The notes under the pieces: model-generated
What the model was told of the DNA's origin: nothing
Databases searched by the model: none
What the model saw: the letters and a program-made list of their open reading frames with translations, nothing else
Source: Mycoplasma yeatsii GM274B
Lineage (GTDB): Bacteria > Bacillota_I > Bacilli_A > Mycoplasmatales > Mycoplasmataceae
Length of the DNA stretch: 64,000 bases
Assembly: GCF_000875755.1 (NCBI RefSeq)
Contig: NZ_CP007520.1
Location: 62,001 to 126,000, forward strand
Direction of reading: 5' to 3'
Shown here: positions 55,237 to 64,000 of the stretch, one piece after another
Position numbering within the stretch: the first letter of the stretch is position 1
How the letters are laid out: every line of letters begins with the position of its first letter
Program-made: the position numbers and the translations under genes

Positions 55237-56424
55237 ATGGCAAAAGAACAATTTGACCGTAGTTTACCTCACGTTAATATTGGTACAATTGGACACGTTG
55301 ACCACGGGAAAACTACTTTAACTGCTGCAATTACTAAAGTTTTAGCAGAACAAGGTGGAGCAGAATTCAAAGATTACGCAAACATTGATAATGCACCAGA
55401 AGAAAGAGAACGTGGAATTACTATCAACACTTCACACGTTGAATATAAAACAGCTAACAGACACTACGCACACGTTGACTGTCCAGGACACGCTGACTAT
55501 GTTAAAAACATGATTACTGGAGCAGCACAAATGGATGGAGCTATCTTAGTAGTAGCTGCTACTGATGGACCAATGCCTCAAACAAGAGAACACATCTTAT
55601 TATCAAGACAAGTTGGAGTTCCAAAAATCGTTGTTTTCTTAAACAAATGTGACATGGTTGATGATGATGAAATGATCGACTTAGTTGAAATGGAAATTAG
55701 AGATCTATTAACTGAATACGACTTCGATGGAGAAGGAGCACCAGTTATTAGAGGATCAGCTTTAGGAGCATTAAACGGAGATGCTAAATGAGTTGGAGCA
55801 ATTAACGAATTAATGGCTGCAGTTGATGAATACATCCCAACTCCTCAAAGAGATTCAGATAAAACTTTCTTAATGCCAGTTGAAGACGTATTCACAATTA
55901 CTGGACGTGGAACTGTTGCTACTGGACGTGTTGAAAGAGGAACAGTTAAAGTTAACGAAGAAGTTGAAATTATCGGATTAAAAGATGAACCAACTAAAAC
56001 AGTTGTTACTGGATTAGAAATGTTCAGAAAATTATTAGACTTCGCTGAAGCTGGAGATAACGTTGGAGCATTATTACGTGGAGTTGACAGAAACTCAATC
56101 GAACGTGGACAAGTTTTAGCTAAACCAGGTACAATTAAACCTCATACAACTTTAAAAGCATCTGTTTATGCATTAACTCAAGAAGAAGGTGGACGTCATA
56201 AACCATTCTTCAACAAATACCGTCCTCAATTCTACTTCCGTACAACTGACGTTACTGGAGAAGTTACTTTACCAGAAGGAACAGACATGGTTATGCCAGG
56301 TGACAACGTAGAAATGGAAATCGCTTTAATTAAACCAGTTGCTATTGAAGAAGGAACAAAATTCTCAATCCGTGAAGGTGGAAGAACTATCGGAGCTGGA
56401 ACAGTTATTTCAATCGAAAAATAA
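55237..56424 (+). CDS. tuf: Elongation factor Tu
   Basis: The 395-residue GTPase carries aminoacyl-tRNA to the ribosome. GHVDHGKTT (G1), RGITI (G2), DCPGHADY (G3) and NKCDM (G4) occur in order. Domains 2 and 3 hold [14 protein letters not shown] and [19 protein letters not shown], which bind the tRNA ends. Length is normal. GGAG sits 9 bases before the ATG. Codon choice is biased to frequent codons, as expected for a very abundant protein. One UGA Trp. Confidence 0.99.
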
Positions 56425-56443
56425 TTGTAAATTTAATAAAAAC

Positions 56444-56469
56444 AAAGACCAATGTAGATTGGTCTTTTT
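56444..56469 (+). terminator. Rho-independent terminator after tuf
   Basis: AAAGACCAAT-GTAG-ATTGGTCTTT plus Ts. Confidence 0.88.
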
Positions 56470-56530
56470 GTTATTTATTTAATGTTAAAATTAAATAATG
56501 AGTATAACTTATAAAAATTTGGGGTAATTT

Positions 56531-59500
56531 ATGAAATTAAGACTTGTTTTAAAACAATCACTTAGAGACTTTAAATCTAAAAAGATTTTATATTCTATCT
56601 TTCTATTATTTTTAATAGTAGCTTTTTCTATTATTACAGGTCTTTTTTCTTTCCAATTTAAGTTTGACCAATACTTTAACAATATGTTTAAACCTGCTGC
56701 TAATATAACTTTTAACTATCCTAGATTTGCAAGTTCTAATAAAAAAGATTATGATAAATTCGCTGGTTTTATAGATAAAAATAACAATTTATATAATTAT
56801 GTAGATGATATTTTTAAGAAGATTAATAAAGATAAATATGAAGAAATAAAAAAAGATAACAAATTAGAATCTTCTATAAAAGAATATATAGATGTAATAG
56901 GTAATCATAGAGGTGATTTAAGAAAATATGATGAAATAGAAAATCAAGATGCTAAACAAATTGGAGAAAAAATATTTCATTATTTTTGTGATGAGCAAAT
57001 ACAAGGATACAAGTCAACAACTAGATCGTTTTCAAAAAATTTATTAATGCAATATCTAGAAGATAGTAAACAAAAATATGAAATTCATAATCAATGATTT
57101 AAATGAGATCATTGAGCAACATTTGAAGATAGATACGGTTCATCAAGAGTTTTTATTGAAACTATGCCTGAAATTAGAGATTTTTGAGAAGACAAAAATG
57201 ATTTCGATGAGAAAGTAAATGACAATTTTAAATTCAAAAATCAAGTTAAAATAGAATCTCAAATTAATGTATCAAAATTATCAGAACAACAAAAACAAAG
57301 CATAAAAAGTCAAAAATATTTCTTTGCATCACCAAAATATGTTAAAAATAACAACTTAAAATTAGGAGATCACTACGAGTTTAAAACATCTTCTGGGTGA
57401 ATTAGACTTATGTTAGTTGGAACTTGTTATAGTTTAGATTCAATTTTTGAAAAAGATAGTTTAAAAGAATCTCACATTTTTTTACCACCTAATTTGAATG
57501 ATAAAAAATATTGAATCAATATGATAGATATCGCATTTGATTCATCTACTGCAAGAGATTATAAAAAATTTAGCAATTTATTTTTAAATGATTTTGAGTT
57601 AAAACAACCTAATGATATTTCATTTAAAGACCACACTTTAGACAAAACATTTAATGATAATAAACAATATGTTGTTGATGCAATTAAAGTTAAAAACGTA
57701 TTATTTGCTGTTAATTCAGGTATTTCAATTCTAATGATTTTCTTAGTTTGTGCAGTCTTTTATTTTATTGCTGATCAATTAGTTAAATTACAAAGAGAAA
57801 ATCTATCATTTTTAAGAAGTTTAGGAGTATCAAAACTTAAACTTTCATTATTAACAATATCATCAGTTATTTTCCCATTAATAATTGCATTAATAATTGG
57901 TATTTCTACTTCATCAGTTATTTCACAAATATTTGTTGATGTTGTTAAAAATGAATATCCTTTCATATGATCAAATTCTTTATTTTCAGAAAAAACAGCA
58001 TTTTTACTTATCTTTATTTCTATAGTTATGTTTATCATGTTTATTTTAGTTACCGCTACTAAACTATCAGATAAAAACTTATCTATTTATAGTGTTAACA
58101 AATCAAAAGCACCAAAATTAGGTTATAAATTATTTAAAAAAACTATTAATCAAGCACCATCTAATATAAAAATTGGATTTGCATTTTCATTTAAAAATAT
58201 CTATAAAAATATAGTTACATTTGTATTATTATTAATTTCATTTACTACATTATTTTATTCAGTACAATTCAACTCATCAGTTAAAAATTCTATTGAAGCA
58301 ATTAGACAAGCATACAAACCATATGAATCAGTTAAATTACAAGATTGATTACCTGTTACATATGATGCTTCTGATTTAACCGATCAAGAAACTAATAACA
58401 GAAAATTAAGTTATTCTTCAATTCAATCACTAGAAGGTATAACATCAATTAACTCAATAGAAAATTTGATTAATGGATTACTTAATACAACTTTTTCGGG
58501 TGATGATATTAAAAATTATATGATTTCACAAGAATTGATTCATAAAATAGAAAATACAGATCCTGAGAAGTTTATTGATGATCTTAAAAATGAAATTGAT
58601 AAATCAAAAATAGGTATTAATAACGATCAAAAAGAATTTATGAAAAAAATGATTGATGATCACAAGCAACAAATAATTTCAACTGATCAAAAAATTATTG
58701 ATTTTATAAAAGAATATAGAACTAAATTATCTTTACTAAATAATAAATATAATAACCCAGATATTGCTGTTCCAATTAATTTATTGTTTGGAAAAACTTT
58801 GTCTTTTAAATCAGAAGAAAGTGAAGAAAAAAGTATAGCAAGTTATTGATCTCATTCTTTAATGTATAGTAGTAATATTAATAAATACAATGGATTAGCA
58901 AATGAAAGATTTCGTTGAACAGTAGGAATTGGTGTTAATAGAGAAGATAAAATTTCAAAAAACTTTGCTTTAAAAGATATAGAAAAAGAAATTAAAAATA
59001 AATTTAAAGATTCAAAAACAATAAGTATCGAAAGATTTAAAGTTGATAACAAAACCAGAGATGTTCCTGTTTTAAATGTTGCTGCAACTGATACTCTTAT
59101 TAAAGAAAGTAATTCAAGACTAGGTGATATTTTAAAAATCACTCTTGGTACTGCCTTTAAATCAGATCAAGTCGATTCATTTCCATTTGTTTATATAAAA
59201 ATAGCTAAAATTTATAATAGACAAAATATTTATAAGGGTTTATATTTTGATAAAAAAGATTTTATTAACATGCTATATAACTATAATTACTTAACTAGTG
59301 ATGAAGAAAAAGATCCAGAGATCCAAGTAAATCAGGAAATAAAAAACATAATAAAACCTATTTGGGATGGAATAAATAATGATGGTGACTTTTTAAATAA
59401 CACTAATTTTTCTAAAGATGAATTACCAATAAACAATCAATACTTCACTTTACCTATATATTCATCACTTTCAGTTTTAAATCAAAATAATCAATGAACT

Positions 59501-60088
59501 ACTGGTTATAATCAAGAATCAAATGGAAAACAAATTACAAATTATTGATTCCCAATAACCGAACGCAGTGATGATATAGATGCAGATATTGAATCTTCAT
59601 CATTAGTATCTTATTTAAAAACAATGCCTACTAATTCTTTTAACTTTAATAAGTTTGCTGAAATTGTTCAAAAGCAACTAGACCCATTAACAGAAGCAAT
59701 TCAAAAAGTTTTATATTACTTAGTTATTGTTTCTATTTCTATTTCTATGATTTTAATTATTTTAATTTTATATGAAAACAGAAGAACAATTATTCTATTT
59801 AAAGCTATGGGATATAAGTTAAAAGAAATTAATCGATATCTTATTTTTGGATATGTTGTCGCAGATATATTAGCTCTTGGTTTTGCTATTCTAATAGTCT
59901 TTTATATAATTTCAACACTAAGCACTCAATTTATTGATACGTTCAATCTAGCACTTTCATTTTATTGATCATTACCATTTATTCTAATTTGTATAATTCC
60001 ATTTATATTATTTATAGTTATGATGTTAATTTCAGTTAAAACATTTACAAGTAAACAATCACCTAAAAATATATTTCAAGAAGCATAG
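56531..60088 (+). CDS. FtsX-like (MacB-type) ABC permease, 1185 aa
   Basis: The protein has one N-terminal helix (residues 19-41), a large outside domain, three helices near residues 390-420, 437-462 and 487-511, another near 560-580, a second large outside domain of about 470 residues, and three C-terminal helices (about 1060-1083, 1100-1125, 1142-1166). SLRSLGVSKLKLSLL-like and FKAMGYKLKEINRYLIFGYVVADIL are FtsX coupling segments, so it has the duplicated-permease layout of MacB/LolC-type proteins. No ATPase gene is adjacent in the window. Substrate is unknown; lipoprotein or surface-protein handling is possible. The start follows a weak GGGG site. It is divided by many UGA Trp. Confidence 0.85.
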
Positions 60089-60145
60089 GTTATAGAAAAT
60101 TTAAAAATGTTATAATATGATTAATTGAAAAAAGGAGAGTTTAAT

Positions 60146-61504
60146 ATGATTAAATTTAACGAAAAACATGAAGAATTAACTTTAGTTGCTGTAGCTGATC
60201 CAAAGGAATTAAAATATGTTTCTCAAGCAGATTGTTCTACAACACTAATTAGTGAAGAAAAGAAAATCTACATGGTTATTAAAAAAGACGGAAAAGATTT
60301 ATTTGCAAAATTAAGAAAAGCATTCAAAAAATTTGTTGCTTCAAATAAATTAAATGTTAATGTGGATTTAGATTCATTTATTGAAGTTGTAGCTGCTGAA
60401 TGTGGATGTAAAGCAAAAACTATTTCAGATATTTATGAATCAATTTCATTTGAATCATTCAAAAAAGTTTGCTACAAAAAATGTGAATGTAAAACTGATG
60501 TAGTTTACAACTTAATTACAAAAGAAGATGTTTTACCATTAATTGAAAAAGAAGAAATTAAAATGGAATTTGTAAACTTTGCAAGAACTTTACAAGACAC
60601 TCCACCAAACATTGCTACAAGTGAATATTTAGCAGATGAAATTGCTAAAAAAGCTAAAACAATCGATGGATTAAAAGTAACAGTTTTAGGAAGAAAAGAA
60701 GCTGAAGATCTAGGTATGGGATTATTCTTAGGAGTTAATGCCGGATCATGTTATGAACCACGTGCAGTTGTTTTAGAATACATCGGTGATGAATCACAAC
60801 CAAAAGTAGCATTAGTTGGAAAAGGAATTACATTCGATAGTGGTGGATACAACTTAAAACCAAGTAATTTCATGGATGGAATGAAATTTGATATGTCAGG
60901 TGCTGCTATTATGCTTTCAACAGTTATGGCGTTAGCAAAAGCTAAAGCAAAAATTAACATTGTTGGAATTGGTATGTTTACTGATAACAGAATCGGAAAA
61001 ACTGCAACTTTACCTGAATCAGTTTTAACTTCAATGAACGGATTAACTGTTGAAATTGGTAATACAGATGCTGAAGGAAGATTAGTATTAGCCGACGGAA
61101 TTACTTATGCAATTAGAGAAAAACAAGCAACTGAAATATGAGAAGCATCAACTCTAACTGGAGCAATGACTATTGCTTTAGGATCATGAGCAACAGGTGT
61201 ATTTACAAACTTTGATCAAAAATGAAAAACACTAAAAGAAGTTTCTGAAAAAACAGGTGAAAGAATGTGAAGAATGCCTATTTTTGAAGAACATGTTGAA
61301 AAAGTTAAAAATGACACAATCATGGCTGATTTAACAAACTCATGTAAAGGTAGAGAAGGTGGAAGCTCAACTGCTGCTGCATTCTTAAATGAATTTGCTG
61401 AAAATAAACCATTTGTTCACTTTGATATCGCTGGAACTGCTGATATTGAAGGTCGTGGACAAGGTGTATTAGTAAGAACTCTATTTGAAATGTTTAATAA
61501 ATAA
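60146..61504 (+). CDS. pepA: Leucyl aminopeptidase (M17)
   Basis: The 452-residue enzyme removes N-terminal residues from peptides. The start at 60146 is 8 bases after AAAGGAG. The metal-binding signature is GKGITFDSGGYNLKP (Lys and Asp) near residue 229, and NTDAEGRLVLAD near residue 307 holds the Asp and Glu of the second metal and the Arg of the active site. NPVTY-like residues and the C-terminal GTADIEGRGQGVLVRTLFE block complete it. An N-terminal macro-like domain of about 145 residues precedes the catalytic part. With pepF and Opp it forms the peptide-using route. Confidence 0.95.
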
Positions 61505-61517
61505 TTAATAAATTATA

Positions 61518-61550
61518 AAAAAGGATTCTAATTATTATAAGAATCCTTTT
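61518..61550 (+). terminator. Rho-independent terminator after pepA
   Basis: AAAAGGATTC and GAATCCTTTT pair around an AT-rich loop. Confidence 0.83.
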
Positions 61551-61576
61551 ACTTTTATAATTTAGTTGTTTTTAAG

Positions 61577-61654
61577 TTGTATTAATAATTGATTTTTTAT
61601 ATAATTCATATGAGTTAATTTCAAAACGAATTAACTCCTTGGCTTATATAAGCC
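61577..61654 (+). promoter_or_regulatory. rpsF-ssb-rpsR promoter and structured leader
   Basis: TTGTAT (61577-61582), a 17-base spacer and TATAAT (61600-61605) place the start near 61612. The RNA then begins with a hairpin GAGTTAATT-loop-AATTAACTC (61613-61638), immediately followed by the palindrome GGCTTATATAAGCC (61641-61654) and the GGAGG of rpsF. Leaders binding S6:S18 are known before rpsF in many bacteria; whether this one is of that type cannot be told here. Confidence 0.65.
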
Positions 61655-61681
61655 CAAAAGACCATAAGGAGGATTATCTAA

Positions 61682-62095
61682 ATGATTAGAAAATATGAAG
61701 TAATGTATATTTTAGATCAGGATTTAAAAGATACAAAAGAATTATCAACTAAGTTAGATAACATTTTAACAGAAGGTGGAAAAATGATTAAATCTAACGA
61801 TTTAGGTTTAATTGACTTTGCTTATGAAATTAATCATAAGAAAAAAGGATTCTACCGTGTAGTTATCGTTGAAGCAACATCAGCTGCAATTAAAGAATTT
61901 GAACGTGTTGCTAAAATTGATAAAAATGTTGTTAGAACTTTAGTTTTAAATACTGAAAATAATAAAAATTACGAAGAATCAGTTGAATTATCAAAAACTG
62001 ATATGACAAAATTCGAAGAAGAACAACGTGAAAAGAAAAACTTCAGAAGAGCTTCATTCAAAAGAGAAGAAGCATCATCAAAAGAAGCTAAATAA
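61682..62095 (+). CDS. rpsF: Ribosomal protein S6
   Basis: The 137-residue 30S protein opens MIRKYEVMYILDQDLKD and has the LGLIDFAYEINHKKKGFYR block, typical of S6. It forms a heterodimer with S18, whose gene is two places downstream. A charged Lys/Glu-rich tail of about 30 residues extends past the core. GGAGG lies 8 bases before the ATG. Confidence 0.97.
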   Translation: MIRKYEVMYILDQDLKDTKELSTKLDNILTEGGKMIKSNDLGLIDFAYEINHKKKGFYRVVIVEATSAAIKEFERVAKIDKNVVRTLVLNTENNKNYEESVELSKTDMTKFEEEQREKKNFRRASFKREEASSKEAK

Positions 62096-62129
62096 TATTA
62101 ATAATTAATAAAACAAAGGAAGTTATTTT

Positions 62130-62591
62130 ATGAATAGAGTTTGTTTAATAGGAAGATTAACAAGAGATCTAGAACTAAGAACTGCTGCAAAAAATGATAC
62201 AAAATTCGTATTCTTTACAGTTGCGGTTTCTGAGTTTGTTTCAAATGGTGAAGAAAGAACTAATTTTATTCCTTGTTCAGCATTTAACCGTACAGCTGAA
62301 AATATGGCTAAATACCTTTCAAAAGGAAGTTTAATTTCTGTTGAAGGAAGAGTTACTACAAGAAGTAACAAAACACCTGATGGAAGAGTTGAAACTATTG
62401 TTAACATTACAGCTGATAAAGTAACATTTTTAGAATCTTCTAAAGTTAATGCAAGTAGAAATGCATCAAATTTTGATAATCAAATGTTTGATCAAGATAT
62501 TATTTCAAATAATTCTATTCCAACTTCTGATTCATTTGAAAATAATTCACAGAATGATTCTGATGATGAATTTTCAATTCTATGAGAATAA
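62130..62591 (+). CDS. ssb: Single-stranded DNA-binding protein
   Basis: The 153-residue protein has an N-terminal OB fold: MNRVCLIGRLTRDLELRTAA, then FVFFTVAVSEF, then a strand with FIPCSAFNRTAENMAKYLSKGSLISVEGRV. The C-terminal half is Asn/Ser/Asp-rich and disordered. Its end, DDEFSILWE, is acidic but lacks the usual DDIPF tip that binds partner proteins, and its UGA Trp is third from the end. It sits between rpsF and rpsR, the standard order. Confidence 0.95.
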
Positions 62592-62613
62592 TTAAGTAGA
62601 AAGGTGATATGTT

Positions 62614-62841
62614 ATGGCAATTAGAAAGTTCAAAAAAAGAAAAAAAGTTAATTTCTTTCAAAAAAATAACATTAAATACATAGATTACAAAGATGTTAAC
62701 TTATTGAAAAAATTCATTTCAAACAATGGACAAATTCTACCAAGAAGAATTACTGGAACATCTCCTAAAGACCAAAGACAATTAGCTGCTGCAATTAAAA
62801 GAGCACGTCAAATGGCTTTATTACCATACGTTATTGATTAA
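62614..62841 (+). CDS. rpsR: Ribosomal protein S18
   Basis: The 75-residue basic protein has the family block [20 protein letters not shown] followed by [29 protein letters not shown]. It binds S6. It is the last gene of the operon, followed by a terminator. The GAAAGGTG site precedes the ATG. Confidence 0.98.
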   Translation: MAIRKFKKRKKVNFFQKNNIKYIDYKDVNLLKKFISNNGQILPRRITGTSPKDQRQLAAAIKRARQMALLPYVID

Positions 62842-62848
62842 TAAATGT

Positions 62849-62876
62849 TAAAATCTAGTTTATCTAGATTTTTTTA
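62849..62876 (+). terminator. Rho-independent terminator after rpsR
   Basis: AAATCTAG-TTTAT-CTAGATTT plus Ts. A TATAAT at 62914-62919, preceded by TG, probably serves rplI. Confidence 0.83.
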
Positions 62877-62945
62877 TTAACCATGATACTTATAAATAAC
62901 TATTGCTTAGTTGTATAATAAAAATAATAAATAAGAGGTGAAGAT

Positions 62946-63389
62946 ATGAAAGTAATTTTTTTACAAGACGTTAAAGGACAAGGAAAAAAAGATGAAGTAA
63001 AAGAAGTAAGTGATGGATATGCTAAAAACTTCTTACTACCTAGAAAATTAGTTAAAGTAGCAACTGACAACAGTTTAAATACATTAAATACAAAACTAAA
63101 AGTTAAAGAAGAAGAAAAACAACTTGCTAAAGCTCAAAACTTAGCTTTTAAAAAATCTTTAGAAGAAGTAACATTACACTTTAAATTACAAACAAATGAT
63201 GGAAAAGTTTTTGGAAGCATTTCTAATCAAGATATCGTTAATCAATTAAATGACTTATTCAAAATTGAATTAGATAAAAGAAAATTCGTTAACTTTAAAA
63301 ATATCAACAGTATTGGTTTAAGTTATGTAAAAATTAAATTAGAATTTGGAATAGAAGCATTAATTAAAGTTGAAGTTAAGGAAGCTTAA
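62946..63389 (+). CDS. rplI: Ribosomal protein L9
   Basis: The 147-residue 50S protein starts MKVIFLQDVKGQGKKDEVKE and has the DGYAKNFLLPRKLV block, both signatures of L9. A central helix and the C-terminal FKLQTNDGKVFGSISNQDI domain follow. GAGGTG precedes the ATG. It is followed after one base by dnaB, the usual rplI-dnaB arrangement. Confidence 0.97.
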   Translation: MKVIFLQDVKGQGKKDEVKEVSDGYAKNFLLPRKLVKVATDNSLNTLNTKLKVKEEEKQLAKAQNLAFKKSLEEVTLHFKLQTNDGKVFGSISNQDIVNQLNDLFKIELDKRKFVNFKNINSIGLSYVKIKLEFGIEALIKVEVKEA

Positions 63390-63390
63390 T

Positions 63391-64000
63391 ATGAAAAAAG
63401 AATTAACAACTGAACAAATATTAGATACTGAAAATTTTGTTTTATCAGCAGCAATTAGTAATCCAAATACATTAGCTGACATTACTAGTAGATTACAAGC
63501 TGAAGATTTTTTCTTTGGTAAAAGTAAATTAATTTATCAAGCCATTTTAGAATTAAATCTTAAACAAAAAGAAATATCTCCAATTTCGATTATTGATTTT
63601 TTAAATGCAAAAAACATGTTAAAAGATGCTGGTGGAGAAGATTATATTTTTAACATCGCTGCTCAATATTGAACAGATGAAGGATTAGAATCTTATATTG
63701 ATAGAATTCATCGCTTAAGTATTGATAGAAAATTAAACAATGTTATTAAAGAATTAGAAGCAAAAAGAGCTAGCGGAGAATTAGAAATTGATGATTTACT
63801 AAAAATGGCTCAAACAAGATTGTTAGATATCGATTTAGAATCAAAACAATTTGAAATTGAATCAATTGGAATGGTTGCTAATAAAGTTATTAATAAAATT
63901 AGAGAATTAGAATCAAAACCAGATTCATTAACTGGTGTTCCTAGTGGATTTTCAAGTTTAGATAAATGCACTAGTGGATGACAATCATCTGATTTTATTA
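63391..64000 (+). CDS. dnaB: Replicative DNA helicase DnaB, 3' part outside window
   Basis: The first 203 residues are visible. TEQILDTENFVLSAAISNP and EDFFFGKSKLIYQAILEL form the N-terminal DnaB domain that contacts primase. A linker region with YIDRIHRLSIDRKLNNVIKEL follows, and GVPSGFSSLDKCTSGW leads into the RecA-like motor. The Walker A would come just after the window edge. The ATG at 63391 is preferred to in-frame 63370, since the latter lies within rplI. An AAGGAAG site within the end of rplI precedes it. Confidence 0.95.

Overview
The window reads as a low-GC Mollicutes chromosome that uses genetic code 4: UGA is read as Trp in almost every gene, so most genes look broken under the standard code. 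Gene content points to the Mycoplasma mycoides/capricolum group of ruminant mycoplasmas. The supporting items are the oppBCDFA operon ending in a lipoprotein, ldh, DUF285 (BspA-like) surface proteins, a tmRNA with a 27-residue tag ending in ANFMFA, and a mycoplasma-type integrative conjugative element (ICE). The species assignment is inference.

Region 1 (1 to about 16.7 kb) is the right-hand part of a mycoplasma ICE. Its left end lies outside the window. In order it carries small membrane proteins, a pilin-like protein, a polytopic channel-like protein, a TraE/VirB4-type ATPase, a small cytosolic protein, a 1323-residue surface protein, a structured leader or small RNA ahead of a Mbov_0400-type protein, and a partition-like pair (small basic protein plus ParA). 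It ends with two small membrane proteins separated by a duplicated parA 3' end and an ISLre2/UPF0236-like transposase. The order matches the Mbov_0395 to Mbov_0401 families known from mycoplasma ICEs. The last 350 bp hold hairpins and three copies of an 18-bp inverted-repeat element, a candidate ICE end, oriT or operator region. Directly after it lies a DUF285 surface-protein gene that has lost its start.

Region 2 (19 to 37.2 kb) holds housekeeping genes. ldh, pth and prs are on the minus strand. They are followed by a decayed remnant, a frameshifted surface-protein gene behind a 14-T tract, metG, a peroxiredoxin, a DUF1904 protein, dus-lysS, a hypothetical gene with pepF, a nonsense-interrupted AAA/DUF4143 ATPase preceded by eight 23-bp-period repeats, ssrA (tmRNA), alaS and a small membrane protein.

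Region 3 (37.4 to 51.9 kb) contains the oligopeptide permease operon oppB-C-D-F-A with a sigma-A-like promoter, a fused msrA-msrB on the minus strand, an alpha/beta hydrolase, a Cof-type HAD phosphatase, a polytopic membrane protein broken by a T-tract frameshift, and a small membrane protein.

Region 4 (52.0 to 64.0 kb) is core translation and replication: rpsL-rpsG-fusA, then tuf with its own promoter and structured leader, a giant FtsX-like permease, a leucyl aminopeptidase, rpsF-ssb-rpsR behind a structured leader, rplI, and the 5' part of dnaB running off the right edge.

The most interesting signals are non-coding. They are the switch-like RNA before the Mbov_0400 gene, the 127-bp duplicated upstream region of the partition pair, the ICE-end iterons, the strictly 23-bp-spaced array ahead of the ATPase, and the poly-T promoter tract.
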